Positions 11,201 to 23,072 of a stretch of DNA of 64,000 nt are shown in pieces; positions within the stretch are counted from its first letter, which is position 1, and each line of letters opens with the position of its first letter. Made by a program: the position numbers and the translations under genes. Origin of the DNA: Thinopyrum elongatum (lineage: Eukaryota; Streptophyta; Magnoliopsida; Poales; Poaceae); the NCBI GenBank assembly GCA_011799875.1, contig CM022302.1, positions 373,692,775-373,756,774 of the forward strand. Reading direction: 5' to 3'. The notes under the pieces were generated by a model. The model was given only the letters and a program-made list of their open reading frames with translations, made no database searches and had not been told where the DNA came from.

Positions 11201-14200
11201 ACCAATTTCGTTCACAACCGGAAGCTGAAGCACAAAGGCTAACTATGTGCTTTGCTAAATGTTGCAGCTCATAAGCAAGGCCACCATAAGCACCCCACCA
11301 AAGAACTACATAAGTACAAATGAAGACAATGTTAGAATTCGTAAGCCAAAAAAGATAGGTGCTGAAATTTATGAAAAAGTAGAAGGCTAGAGCTGAAATA
11401 ACTTACGAGGACTCTTTTTTGTTCGGTCATTGATTGCCAACGTAGAGCTGAAGCATTCACCTTCACCTCTTTCATAGTCATCAGCCAATCTACTTATCAC
11501 GCTTGCTTTATCATCATCGGACTCCATGTGCAATAGCACCTCATTGAACATATGCCTAAGCCTTTGACAATATCGTGCTTTCTCGGGCTTAGCTTCGAGA
11601 CCATAGAACCTATTTGGGTTTAAGAATAGTGCAGCTCCATACAACTTCACCCCCATTTGAGATTCCCACTTGTCCTCTACTATTTTTGTCACCTTCTTAA
11701 CCAACGTTGGTTTGTCATCTATCGCAGCCTTGATTCTCTCCTTTGCATAGTCCATTGCTGCCATAACCTCAGGCATCGCCGGCTTCTCATCGCCATCAAC
11801 AATCCTTAGCACCCTTAGAAGAGGTAGAGAAACTTTCATGCAAGTCTCTACCGAGTTCCAAAAACTAATGGACAGCACATCTTCTTGAACTTTTTGTCCC
11901 ACCGGTGAGGTTGACAACTTCTTATTGCTATGCCAAACATCACTCACAAACAATTCTTTGAGAGCTTGCCTATGTTTGTGCAAGCTTTGCAAGTTGAGAA
12001 AATTTGTGGCAAAGCGAGTAGCTCCAGCCCTCACAAGATCACGGTTGCCGGTCTTCACTCTCATTTCATCTAAAACCCTGCCATGTCTGTAGATGAATGT
12101 AGACACCCTTTTTCCATTTGTAATACACTCGCTGAATTGCTTGATTTTGCAAATGGACTCCAACATAAGGTTCGCGGCAGGGTTTGCACACGGGGCGACG
12201 CGGGAGGGGAAGGTTGTTGCTTTTTCCTGCCCCTCGAAAAAATGAACAATTGAAGGAATTTTTTTTTATGACTTCATACCAACAAGTGATGATGTTCTCT
12301 AATGTGCACAGACAAACGACGTAATACAAATGAAGGGAAAAAACTCGTAGAAAATAGACGACCAACAGATAAAAACACTATGAACGAAACGTCCGCCTCT
12401 AGTATACATCACAGGCAAAAGAATCTAACAAAGTGTATACGATACAAGTTCTGTCTACATGTATGCTTGGCTTTGTGCCGTTGTCGGCTGACTTCCGTGA
12501 AGAAATGGCTGTCAGCTAGCCTATGTGGGCTCTTGACTGCTCCGACCGATTTTTGTCTGCAAATTGTGCCCAATCATTGTTGAAGACTTGGGGCTGCAGG
12601 ATGGCCTCTCATGGGTTTTTGGTGGCGTCAGTTACCTTGTTGCTGGCGGTTGTGCTCTGATATGCTTCCCGTATATGTGGTATGCCCGGTTGCGTTTGTC
12701 CATGTAGGGGTTGTGAGCGTATACGGCTGTTGAGGAGTGACAATCTGGCTTGCAACAGTAACTTCTTCATTGAAAGTGGGGGCTGCAGTACAGGGTGACA
12801 TAAGTTTGGTGGTGCTCTTGAGCACAAGAGTTTGAGCTCCGAAGTGAAAACTCTAGGTCTGGCTTGGACTGGTTCTACCTAGCAATGCTGGTGCTCTTAC
12901 ACCATTCCCCTATTGAAGGCATTGTTTGGAGTTTGCTCGGACTTCCTCTTTGGGGTGAAAACCCAAGATTAACCCTTCGTGGATGGATCTGGTGATGGCG
13001 GCGCTTGCATGCCATTCCCTTTTTGAAGGTGTCGTTGTTGAAGCACTTTTCCCATGTCCGGGTGTTCTCATCAGTGGTGGTTGATGATGATGGTTATTGC
13101 TTGGAGGTCTCATTTTTTTTTTGTGTGTGCGTTGGTGTTGGTTGTGTGCATCCTATTTATGCAGAGGCCGGGTGTGAGCTCATGATGTTTTGTATTCTCT
13201 TGATGCGGCATTATGAGTTAACAAAATACACCCTTTATCGAAAAAAAATGGACTGATATTCAGTAGTAAGGAAACAAAAGAGAACTAAGGATGCAAAGTT
13301 GTTGCTATTGCCTCATGTCGTTCGTTTCAACTGCAGATATCAGTTGCCTGCACGTTATGTGATGCTAAATTTCAAAATGTCTATGCAGGCAAAGGTAGTA
13401 ACCCTGAATGGAACGAAAGCTTTGTCTTCACCGTGTCAGACCATGCTGCGGAGCTGGTGATCAAGCTTATGGACAGCGACTCGGGCACATCGGACGACTT
13501 CGTTGGTGAAGCAACGTATGCATATCTTCCCATCCATATCTGAAGTTCTACAAATACTATTGGTACATTATAAGTTATTATCCGGAATCTTTTCAGAGAA
13601 CATCTGTCATGAAGTTACTGCTCTTACTTGTGGCCCATGTCTTTATGCTATCCTGGAAATTGCATGATGGTATGGACCTTAAAAAAGATGCCCCAATTCA
13701 ACTGGTTCTTGCAGGATTCCTTTGGAAGCAGTTTATACGGAAGGGAGCATTCCACCAACAGTTTATAATGTTGTGAAAGGTGAACACTACTGTGGAGAAA
13801 TCAAAGTCGGTCTCACATTCACTCCCGAGGTAGATCCTAAAATGCTACTTCCATATTTTTAATTTTAACTGAATCCTTGAATCTGGTCTGAACTCCCAAG
13901 ACTGCCTGTTGTTAATGTTTGCAAGAGAAAATAAATTCACCCCCTTCCTCTATCTGGTGTGTTCATAACCTCAAACCACTAAGGTTCATAGTGTTTCTGA
14001 TGGCTAGTCAGCGGGTGGTACCACCCAATGTCTAGTTGGGTACCAGGAGGTACCAGGACTTGTACAAGCATCTCTTAACTCTTTCGAAGAGTAGGTACTT
14101 AGGCTCTGGTATCCATGATCCAATTGATGCAGACAATGATATCTTCCTACATTGTAGGTCTAGTTCATAACTTGTATAAGCATCTCTTTCAAACAGTAGT

Positions 14201-14947
14201 CAGTAGGTTCTTAGGTTCTGGACTTCATGAATTGATGCACACTTTTAAGTTCGTAGCTTGTTGGTCTAGTTCGTAACTGAACACAGCATAGCTGCGTAAG
14301 TACCAATGGGGTCACTTAGAAATGAATTCATGTCATCATCATCAAGATGCGGTAGTTTATGCAGATTATGACGATAATTGGAAAACATATAGTTAATTTC
14401 AATTTCAGATGCAATCGTACACACTAGTGTTGGGATTCAGTTATAGTAAAACTAATCAATGATTCCCCTTGAAATGTACTATTTGGCGAATGAAGCTAGT
14501 ACTCGGGAATTATCTGAACATTAGTTGTACTTCCCGGATAAACAATATATGTTTGCTACCCCTTTACGATTATTTTCCATCTTTGTTTGTAGTAGCTCTT
14601 TGTAGTCATATTTGTCGTCAATCTTTTGAATCAGTCTGTAGGCAGATATTTTTGTTAAACGCCCATGGTATATGTTTTAGCGTGTTTGTTCACTCATTTT
14701 AGTCCGTATGTAGTCTATGTTGAAATATTCAAAACATTTTATATTTGTGAACAGAGGGAGTAGAATTTAGTTGTATCAGCTCATGTTTTGCTCCGAGGAA
14801 CTTGAGCCGGTTGAGATTTACTTTAGAATAGGCAAAACGGCAAAATAAATGCATAGTTGGCCTTGAGCAACACTTTTATTCTGTATGCAGGATGTTCGCC
14901 AGCGCGGTCTCCCCGAAGACTTCGGTGGCTGGAAACAATCGCATTGA
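8212..14947 (+). CDS. Single C2-domain protein (elicitor-responsive/PP16-like), 5 exons
   Basis: Exons are 8212-8278, 8700-8765, 13389-13515, 13715-13829 and 14891-14947 (432 bases, 143 residues plus TGA). All four introns are GT-AG, and every junction keeps the frame. The protein starts MVHGTLEVLLVGAKGL and is essentially one C2 fold. Loop 1 acidic residues are D20 and D26 (in NMDPY), and loop 3 has D73, D75 and D80/D81 (in MDSDSGTSDDFVGEA), the usual Ca2+ ligands. It ends GLPEDFGGWKQSH. Small C2 proteins of this type bind phospholipid membranes in a Ca2+-dependent way and include plant elicitor-responsive proteins and phloem RNA-binding PP16 proteins; which role applies here cannot be told. 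No signal peptide or membrane segment is present. Intron 2 is 4.6 kb and contains transposon remnants. Despite this the gene looks intact. Confidence 0.9.
9186..9758. repeat. Probable retroelement-derived DNA inside intron 2
   Basis: The stretch begins with a GGCTTTCGCTCCGCTTTATATATAAAGC segment, palindromic around TTTATATATAAAG, and continues as GC-rich, codon-like sequence (ACCACCACCGCCATAGCACCC). It ends where the hAT terminus starts. Such a layout is typical of the 3' end of a dispersed Triticeae retroelement read on the minus strand, but no protein domain supports this. The call is tentative. Confidence 0.3.
10300..10575. repeat. Three tandem copies of an 83-93 base unit
   Basis: Units starting near 10314, 10407 and 10490 share CCTATGTCCAAAATAAGG, GGCACACCAGCCC, CCCCCAACTCCATATGTCC and GAAGCCACACCAGCC. 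They differ by short indels, such as loss of GGATAA in the third copy. The array lies just downstream of the hAT transposase stop, in what would be its 3' UTR or subterminal region. Confidence 0.75.
10587..12166 (-). pseudogene. hAT transposase, C-terminal two thirds, three exons
   Basis: Minus-strand exons 12166-11407, 11305-11187 and 11084-10587 join in frame with GT-AG introns. Exon 1 has the DUF659/RNase H-like region (MLESICKIKQF, KVSTFIYRHGR-like, RDLVRAGATRFATNFL). Exon 2 carries the hAT dimerisation signature WWGAYGGLAYELQHLAKHIV then SGCERNWSCFQ. Exon 3 starts IHSKKRNRLEFQRLNDLSYVQYN and ends in an acidic tail (EDEDEEED). These match the C-terminal half of plant hAT transposases. No internal stops occur in these exons, so the decay is by loss of the N-terminus rather than by point mutation. 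Confidence 0.85.
12606..13251 (+). mobile_element. Probable retroposon 3' tail in intron 2
   Basis: The sequence has the character of a LINE or other non-LTR 3' UTR: T/G-rich non-coding sequence ending TGCGGCATTATGAGTTAACAAAATACACCCTTTATCG followed by an A8 run at 13243-13250. No coding domain is visible, so only the poly(A)-like end and the style of the sequence support it. Confidence 0.4.
14700..14762. mobile_element. Fragment of a Stowaway-type MITE in intron 4
   Basis: GTCCGTATGTAGTCTATGTTG through TTATATTTGTGAACAGAGGGAGTA matches the right half of Stowaway elements (terminal GGAGGGAGTA type), ending with the TA dinucleotide at 14761-14762. The left half is not recognisable. Confidence 0.6.
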
Positions 14948-15549
14948 GCAGACTCGGAAGAACAAGGATGCTCATCAAGCCTTGAGGTCTTGAATCACCA
15001 TCTCATGCAAATACAATACGAAACTCAGTCAATTTTTCCTCGAACCAAAAAACTCAGTCACTTTGGATTTTTATCCGTTCCTTTTGAGCTGAAAGTCAGT
15101 TTGGCTTCATCAATCATCTTAGAAGTACTAGTACTACACGTGATTTTTTTTTTTGCGGGGAATTTAAACTGTAGATATCTGCAATTCCTGCATTAAGTGT
15201 CTTCTTAGTACTGGAAATAATAGTGTACTGTTTATGACGCCTTCGCGAAACAGTCTGCTTTTGGCTTGGTGCCTGGTTACAGTAGCCATATAACTACACC
15301 TATTTGACTCTGCTTTTGACTTTCGGTTGCTCTTTCCTGATCCTCACATTGACTGGTTGCAGTAATTTTTTTCGTGGGATTAACTGTAGTAGTATTAACT
15401 TTGCAAGAAAAGGGACTGAAAGTCTTGCAGAGGCATTTTCCCTGTGGTCCTCAAACAGTGATGCATCAGAATTCAGAACCAAATGCTCCCCTGACATTTT
15501 CAGAGCCGTGAGCGTAACCCATATAACATTTGTGTTGGCTCTAGCTCGC
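14948..15549. other. 3' UTR of the C2 gene and short intergenic stretch
   Basis: The first few hundred bases after the stop are AT-rich and likely include the 3' UTR. No polyadenylation signal stands out. Bases 15300-15540 have small open frames on both strands without recognisable motifs. The stretch ends at the LTR boundary at 15550. Confidence 0.4.
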
Positions 15550-15775
15550 TGTTGTAAGTCAATGTAAACGAGAGACCAGCGAGAGCAAATGATTCAACTG
15601 TTCCCTTTAGTCATGATGGTGTACATATTTATACAATGGGAAAAGACACGATCTGTGGGAGGCGTCTGTTTGGAGAGACGCGAGGAACCGCCATGTCGGT
15701 TGCCAAACTGGCAACCGTACGTGGGGATTAATGCAGGGATTAATCTTTAATCAAGTAATTGATTAAATCCTAACA
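15550..15775 (-). repeat. 3' LTR of the degraded Copia element
   Basis: The 226-base LTR starts TGTTGTAAGTC and ends CCTAACA on the plus strand and is followed by CTCCCCCTAAT, the complement of a polypurine tract. Its first 69 bases match 22311-22379 exactly. Confidence 0.8.
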
Positions 15776-16086
15776 CTCCCCCTAATCACTGCTTGTCCTT
15801 GCGTATATTCATCATCTTGATAAAGTCTCCTCCAAAAACCCTATGGGAAAAATATGAGGAGTATAGAGTGTGATATGTTGCTAAAACTCCTTCAAACCAG
15901 GCGGGGAAAAATAAGGAGAAAAAGATGCAACATATAATGGTTATTGTCTCTTTTAACTGAATACGAGAAAACTCATAGAGTTTAGAGGACAATAAATATG
16001 TCACATATACTTTCTTAAAAACCCCGGTGTGGAAAATAGAAAATATGACATATGGTCTTGTGTTGATGTTACCTCATTAAAAACCT

Positions 16087-19000
16087 TTATGAGAACCTAT
16101 AAAGTAAACTCATGAAGGGAAAAAGAGTATAATATGATGCTTTTAATAGGAACAATTCAGGAAGATACTCCCCCTGATTCTTGCATATTTCGAAGTCGTC
16201 ATTTACCAGTTCCATAAACACATTTCTGGAACATAGAAGTTGGTAGAGACCTGGTGAACAAATCAGTCGCATGATTTGACTTGCAAGATATGCAATATAG
16301 TGATATTGCTTATTATGTAACCTGTTTGCATCCGGGCAACACAAGAAACATTATCGTTTAGATAATGGTTGGTGGATGTAGCCAAGAGGTCTGTTTCAAA
16401 GACTCTTCATGATAGGGCTACCACACCTGGTAGGAACACTAAGCTTGTCTACGATCTGACATAGTGGGGATCTGATCGATGTATCCAATGATATCGGTGT
16501 TCACATTTCAGTAAAACTGAAAAACCAGGACAAGATGTTTGATGCCTTGGAGATATCGAAAGATATTCTTGAGTACCAACCAATTGTGTTTGGTGGATCC
16601 AATGGCATTATGGAACGTTGAGTCCCAATATCTCATTTCCATCATCTCTTGGTCTAAATAGATCTTTCTCTACGTCTAGAGAATGAACTACCATGAGAGT
16701 TATGGATGGATAAGATTTGTCCACAATGAATTTCTCCAATATATTATGGATATAGACAACATAGTATACCATAATGTATGAATGAAGGTGCTCAATTTGT
16801 AGTAACGAGCGGTATTTTGGTTTATCCAAATCCTTCATTTTAAACTCTGTCATTTAGATGATTACATGTCTCATCATTGCAGACACACAAACATGGATAA
16901 TCATCATTGTAGGAGTAATCCTTGTGTATAAGGATCTCACTACGTCAGTTGTACCATATGTACCGACAACAATAAGTCGTATGGTGACTTACTGATTTTA
17001 CACAATGTATGTTGCATTTTGTATTTCGATTCAGAATTGAGATTCCATCGGGAATCAATCATATATGTCTGAATCTAGTGATCCACTGGATATGTAATCA
17101 CTACATCTATCAACTGCAGAGATAGATGATTTTGTACTGCCAATGATATAAGTTATCGGAAAGAGATTCCACCTCTGGAGAATAGTTGGGTATCTGCGTG
17201 AACCCTTATGCTACAATACTTGCTCTTTGTTTCACCACCTCGTTGTTCTCAATTCTGTTTCCAGAAGAAAACTGGTGTAGGTATTGCTTATGAATACCTT
17301 CCCATTATTGAGCAAGACCATTTCTACCTAGATTAAACCCTTTGCTTGAGTTCAGTCCGAGTGTTGTTCACACTTTGCCATGGCCATGGTCTTTGGATCT
17401 GAATCATTTGAAAGGTTTTTGCAATCTAGTTGAGAAATGTATGTCGACAATTGTAGACTTTCGGTTATATGATTCTCCAGAATCTATATATCAATATATA
17501 GTTGATGGAAGTATCATTACCCATGGTGACTGCTCGTGATTTCCCAATGCGATTGAGTCGAGTATTCCGATGTCCCGGTCATTGTGTGCACTATGACCTG
17601 GGTTGGTGGAGGTTTCCCGTCCACTGGGTGTATACTACCCATTAGGTGTCTGTCAACGTGAAGTTGACTTGCATTTACTGATTCACAGGCCTTGATATCC
17701 TTGCTTGCGAGAAGCTGAATCCTGATGTACTTCTTCCATACATCTCCCCCTGTTGCTTTGAACAGGGAGTGGAGTGGATTTTGTTGGTACCTCCACTCTT
17801 TCAGGCGTACTTTTGTAGGATTGTAGGATTGTGTGACACCTTTATAGTCAGTAAATGAATCTAGCAGGTTATTTGCAATGTATTGCAAATCTTCTGAACG
17901 CATGGTTCAGATCTTTGAGTATGTGGATCTGAGGAAGAAATGTGTTGAACATTCCACTAATTTCCTGGCATTCTTTATGGTACTTGAATTCTCCCCCTAA
18001 TGCCTGGAAATGTTCCTCATTGAATCAGCATACTGGCCTTGAATAACTCCCCATGTGAGGGGCTTGAGGTATTGATGGTAATACAGTTATTCCTCACATA
18101 GATCCCAACTATATGTTGAGGGGCCAATGATGTATGCTGGGTGGTGATATCGGTATGCAACCGAATTACCGCAGATAGGAAATACTTGGTAGATATCCAC
18201 ATATCAAAGATAGAGGGGAATAATAGTATGCAGTTTGGTCATGAGCGTGTAAAACTACATGACTCCAACGTAAAGTTGGTAAGTTGCAATTCCAAAGTAA
18301 AGATAATGCAATGAGCTTAACTCTTTGGATAGGATTCTACCAAACCATTTTGAGTCTAGACATTAGGACAAATTGCTAAACTTCAATCCAAGGGCCAAAG
18401 AGAAGGCACTTAAGGAGAATTCTGCAATGTTATCCATTCGATTTGCTTGAAATCGATGTCAGGATAATGAGCCAATAGTTTCGTGTGAATAAAGCACACA
18501 ATTAAGACCATCATGTAGATATGTCTTTTAGAACCATAGAATACCTGGATAGTCTAGTCAATGGATGAGAAGAGTCACTTACCTCAACTTGATGCATTCA
18601 AGGAGTTCAGCGTAGACTTTAAGGTGTGTGAGCCTTAAAATTAGCTTCCCTGTGTCACTTGTAGTGCACATAAAATCCAATTGTTGTTAGAAGTTAGCAT
18701 CATAATAATCATAAACTATTGGAATTGCTGATAGTTTCGGTTTCAACCCAATGTCTCGATGACCAAGGCGAGTATGCCAAGTTTGTCATGTACAAGACAC
18801 TCTGGAAAACTATCTCGTACGCAACATGTGCTACGGGTTATGTCGTATGTGTAGTACAATCCAGATGATACACAGAGAATGTGCTTGCCATATCCGTTGC
18901 ATATGGTAAAGAGAAGTTATTTCTCTTTGTTGTCATCATAAGTTTCGCTATGGAAACTATTTTGACGGATACCTTCATAGTTTAGTAGGGTACGAGTTAA

Positions 19001-19768
19001 ACCTGGGAAGCAATAAAGCATCCCGACGTTACTCGAGGACCCACAGGGATAGTAAATATGACTCGAGTTGAGCCAACAAATACCTCATCGCGTCTAGCGA
19101 TTTTAAAATATCTCCTCTCTCTCAATGAGAGTGGAAACATTGGACTTCCCTGAGTATAGAGTTTGTGGTGCATATGTCCACAAGGCACATCATTTTTCAT
19201 CGGATTGACTCCCGTAGAAATCTATATAGACATGAAGATTCTCAGTATGAAAATCACTGTCAGATATATAGAATACATACAAATGTATTTGTACCAAAGT
19301 GTTGATACAATATATTGTGATATACAATATATGATGACAACAATACTTATGTTGTTGTTATAACATCGTAAATGGACATTTATATTGACCACTCAGGAGA
19401 TTGAAAGACTATTCATAGTCTCCAAACATGTCGGTTGAGGCATATTCAACCATCACATTCCCGTGCCCATAGGGTCCCGTCACAGTTAGTGATGTCGGAT
19501 TGAAGGTTGAAGTAAGATTCAAACCTTTGCCCTTGAGGTTCATTGTATCCCAGGAATTGCTGATACAGAATAACCAGATGCTGAGATCTGAATCTAATGC
19601 CTTATGATATATAAGACACCATTTTTCTGTTAGCGGTGTGACTCTGACCAGAGGTGAATCCAGGATTGCACACATTATCCCACGAGACACAAGAGCGATC
19701 ATGATGTCCATGGCCCAGATAGGGCAATGGTGGCCATTGAGGGCGAATGCCTCAAACTCTATAGCCAT
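16087..19768 (-). pseudogene. Copia gag-pol remnant, heavily decayed
   Basis: Several pieces in different minus frames match one Copia polyprotein. At 19768 gag starts with M-EFEAFALNGHH and PIWAMDI. Near 19000-19200 a segment fits the protease/GAG-pre-integrase stretch. 17517-17903 fits the linker between integrase and RT. 16608-16853 (FKMKDLDKPKY, LQIEHLHS, DVEKDLFRPRDDG) fits the RT C-terminus. 16087-16344 fits the RNase H end. No catalytic RT motif or intact integrase core could be read. The gene cannot make a working polyprotein. Confidence 0.7.
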
Positions 19769-20698
19769 ATGTTACCTCTATGGGTAAACCAGAGATAATT
19801 AATTTACAACCAGTAAATTAAAGACCATCATGGTTGATGTTGTAATGAACTTAGCAAAATCAATGGGTATTTCAGGAAGTTATCTTGAAACCATTAGTGT
19901 GAATCTCAAATTGCTAAATATGACACCTTGAAGATAATCTCCAAAATGGAGTAGATCTCGTAGCACTAGAGAGTACAATCCGATGAAATCAGTAGATACT
20001 CACTCATAATGCCTTATGTCATGACGTAGTAAAATGTGTGGGAGAGCACTTTGTAAAGCAATTATAATGTCAAAATGACAAATTATAGGCTTTAACAGTT
20101 GTCATTGATAATCTGCGAAGCAGTAGATCTATATGACTACCTTGTGACCCCAAGCATCAATTTAAAGAAACCACTTTAAATTTTGCATCTGTATTTGCAA
20201 GAAATTGAAAATCTCAATTGCAAATAGACATATTAATCTCGACATGTGTTAAACATGGAAATATATACATCATAGAAATATCCCGAAATACGTTGTACTC
20301 AACGGAGAAATAGTACTGCAGAGGTACTGGATTTATCTTTGCACAAGAGATAAAAAAAATCTCAATTGCAAATAGACGTAATTTATCTCGACACATGGCA
20401 AACATAGAAATATATTACATCAACTTAGAATCTGAAATACATCGATACTCAACAGAAAACAGTACTAAAATATGTGTACTGATTTTAGCAGATCTAAAAC
20501 AGAAATAAATTACTGCTAGAAGTGCTGTTAGGAGATTAATTGGTAATCTGCTAAAACAAATGTGCAAATGAGCAAAACGTGGCATGCTATGCTGGATGCC
20601 TAAATTCCCAGCGCATGCATATGGCCACGTAAGGCAGCCCCGACCTGGTCACAGCGAGTAGATAAGGGAGAGCGGCTAGATAAAATAACAGTTTTGCT

Positions 20699-20848
20699 AC
20701 GACTCATCTAGATGAGATATAATTTGGTCGCATTCACCTTTTATAATTATTAGATGTGATGCTATAAGATGTGTGTGCTGACATGAATTGTATCTGTTCT
20801 TGTTTTCCAGATAAATGGGGTCATATTATATCTCATCTAGATGAGTTA
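20699..20848. mobile_element. Small palindromic MITE-like element
   Basis: ACGACTCATCTAGATGAGATATAAT at 20699-20723 is repeated inverted at 20824-20848 with two mismatches. Each arm itself contains the palindrome CATCTAGATG. ATAAAATAACAG and ATAAAATAAACAG flank the unit as a direct repeat. The length of about 150 bases and the terminal inverted repeats suit a MITE inserted in the Copia leader. The family is not known to me. Confidence 0.55.
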
Positions 20849-20879
20849 TAGGTACTCGCATAAAATAAACAGGTCTAGC

Positions 20880-22060
20880 AATTCCCGAGTCACTTCGATC
20901 CCAAATCCACAGCGGAGACCGGCGGAGGACCCCAGCGCCGGCTGGCCGGCCGCATCACCGGCGGAGAGAATATCCCCCGCCGCGCTCGTCCTGGAGGAGG
21001 AGCCACCGCGGAGGTGGGTGCCGGGCGCAACGCCGTTGTAGGCGCCATCCGCGAGCGCGAGCGCTGCTGCTGCGCGGCCGGAGCGGCTGCTCGACGGCGG
21101 ACTCTCCAGCGGGACCGCGAGGGCCCCGGGGCGGCGGCGCGCGCCTGTGCGCCGCGAAGGCGGAGGAGTGGTGGGAGTCTGGGACGGTGCGGCAGCTTCG
21201 GCATCGACTGCCGCGGCCCAACAGGAGCCGTTCACGCCGGAGCCATAGATAAAGACGAAGGCCCCGGCCAGCACGGACACGAAGGCGAGCGCGTGACAGG
21301 CGGCGACCTCGACGACCACAGAGGTCGGAGATGGCAGCGGCGCGGCCTCGTGCTCGTCGTGTCGTCGTCAAGGACGACGATGTCGTTCCCCGGCGCCGCG
21401 CTCAACCGTCGCGTGCTCCGCGTTGGGAGCCGCCACCGTCTCGGACTGCAGCAGGCCACTGAGCCATGGTCGCGCGCAGAAGGGCGGTCTTGGCTGCGTG
21501 CAAGAGGGCGCGTGGCCGGGCGGAGGCCGGGCCGCAGGGCGGCCGGCGTAGCGCGGCGCACGGGATCAGGGCGCGGCGCAGCGCGGAGGCCGGCTGGTCG
21601 ACGTCGCCAAGGCCGTAGGCAGTCCGCCGGTTGGAGCCGCTTCAGCGAAGATCCGGGCGGAGCACCGCCATGTTGTGGAGCGCCAAGCCGTTGACGGCCG
21701 CCTTCGGGAGCGTCGCCGCTCCACACATCGGGGTCGCCGTTGGTCTGCACGTCTCCGCGTGATGGATGTAGGCGGTGGAGAGGACCGCCGCCGCCAGCCG
21801 TGGCTGGCCTCGGGCGCCACCATGCCATGCGAGAGCTGTGGTCTCAGGCACAGCCGCCACGCGTACGCGACCGACCGCGGGAGCGGCCGTGGCGCGGGTA
21901 GCCATGGGCTCCCGCCACTGCTCTGCCGGAGGTCTCCGTGGAGGAGCAGCCAAGGCGCATGGACGGGGGCACCGCTAGCGATGTGATGAAAAGCAGCAGC
22001 AATTGCCGCTCGATCCAATGCAAGAGTAAGTGAACGCATGGTACCTTTTTCCCTTTTTGC
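20880..22060. other. GC-rich block in the Copia leader
   Basis: About 1.2 kb of very GC-rich, CpG-rich DNA lies in the otherwise AT-rich element, between gag and the PBS. Long frames are open on both strands, as expected at this composition. The minus frame ending at 20846 contains a hydrophobic stretch (ALAFVSVLAGAFVFIYGS) followed by an alanine/proline-rich region. No known domain is visible. It could be a captured host gene end or a leader typical of the family. Confidence 0.5.
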
Positions 22061-22310
22061 ATCTCTCAATCGATGGGCTTCTCCTTTTCTGTTTTCACTT
22101 GCTCTTCCTGATTTACTCTTATATTTCCTGTGAAGAATCACTCCGGAAGATGAAATAGAGATCTTTGATTGATGGCAAGAGCACGCGGGCAGGCTGCAGA
22201 CGCCCTTCGTCGCCTTTGCGCCGGATGACCAGGCCCCCGCGAGTTCTTGTCGTCGCTGTGCATCCTCGCCGGCCTCATTTTTCTCGGTAGAGACAACGTG
22301 GCTGATAACG

Positions 22311-22379
22311 TGTTGTAAGTCAATGTAAACGAGAGACCAGCGAGAGCAAATGATTCAACTGTTCCCTTTAGTCATGATG
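22311..22379 (-). repeat. Remaining 69 bases of the 5' LTR
   Basis: Identical to 15550-15618. Beyond 22379 the sequence diverges, so the outer two thirds of this LTR have been lost or replaced. Confidence 0.8.
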
Positions 22380-22593
22380 TGTGGTGTAGTACATGCAGTG
22401 CACTGGACCTTCTCCTGCGAGCCGTGATCCGCGTATTGCCTGTCCCGTCTTTAATTCTACCTATTGAATTCAGTAATGCTTTGCTGCCCCTACCAACTTT
22501 GTTGCTCATCTTCTAAACCAGCTCGCCTTAGTAGCTTCTTCACGAACACTCATGCATCATGTAACAAAGAACACTTTGCTACCCTAAGATATA

Positions 22594-22680
22594 CTCCCTC
22601 TGTATCGAAATCAAGATATAAGACGTTTTTTTAATCTAAATCTAGACAAAAAAAAGACTTATATTTTGAGGCCGATGGAG
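22594..22680. mobile_element. Stowaway-type MITE (Tc1/mariner), 87 bases
   Basis: The terminal repeats CTCCCTCTGTATCGAAATC and the inverse ending GGCCGATGGAG frame an 87-base element with internal ATATAAGACG and CTTATATTTTG. It is bordered by TA on both sides (22592-22593 and 22681-22682), the Stowaway target duplication. The element lies between the Copia remnant and the CLE gene. Confidence 0.85.
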
Positions 22681-23072
22681 TAATAAACACCGAGCAAATT
22701 CCTCTCGAAGAGCGCGGGAAGTATGCACATGTGCAGTGGCACAACATAACAAAAATCAAGCCATAAGTGTCAACTCACAAGAATTAGAGTAATTTCAGAA
22801 GATCACATGGCAGTATGGCACTAGTACAACAATCTCGCGTTGCCTTGATCGACTTGCCCTAGTTGGCTAGCTAGCTGATACTGATACCTAAACAACAAAC
22901 ACTTAAAACCGTGTGTGCATTGCTATGCGCGCTCTTCGGCACAAGGACAAGAAGAAAATGATAAACAAAAAAGGCAGGGCGCAGTGGTACTGCATGCAGT
23001 CCACTCCTCGGCACGTACGTACGTACTGCTAGCTCGCCGCGGCAGCCGGCAGAGCCTGATGAGAAGGCCAGG
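22681..23072. other. Intergenic stretch downstream of the CLE gene
   Basis: It probably contains the 3' UTR of the minus-strand CLE gene. ACGTACGTACGTACT occurs near 23012. The part between the Copia fragment and the MITE (22380-22593) likewise shows no gene. Confidence 0.4.

Larger units (their letters stand above)
9759..12172 (-). mobile_element. hAT transposon, one end present, 5' part deleted
   Basis: The left end CAAGGTTTTTGAGTCGCC fits the hAT terminal pattern (YARNG). The transposase reads on the minus strand toward this end. The opposite terminus and the N-terminal part of the transposase (BED zinc finger and first catalytic region) are missing: homology stops near 12172 and unrelated sequence begins. 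The element lies in antisense orientation in intron 2 of the C2-domain gene. Confidence 0.75.
15550..22379 (-). mobile_element. Degraded Ty1/copia LTR retrotransposon, 5' LTR truncated
   Basis: A minus-strand 3' LTR (15550-15775, TG...CA) is followed inward by a polypurine tract (minus AGGGGGAG). At the other end a PBS-like block (GCTGATAACG before 22311, a decayed version of the Met-tRNA complement) borders a partial second LTR copy, 22311-22379. The 69 bases shared by the two LTRs are identical, whereas the coding region is riddled with stops and frameshifts. The leader between gag and the PBS is about 2.5 kb long and carries a palindromic MITE-like insertion and a GC-rich block. A target duplication cannot be checked because the outer end of the 5' LTR is missing. 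Confidence 0.8.

Noticed and set aside
21014..22141. Several overlapping ORFs of 100-226 residues in the GC-rich Copia leader
   Set aside because: All frames are open because of the base composition; no frame shows a recognisable domain, so none is called as a gene.
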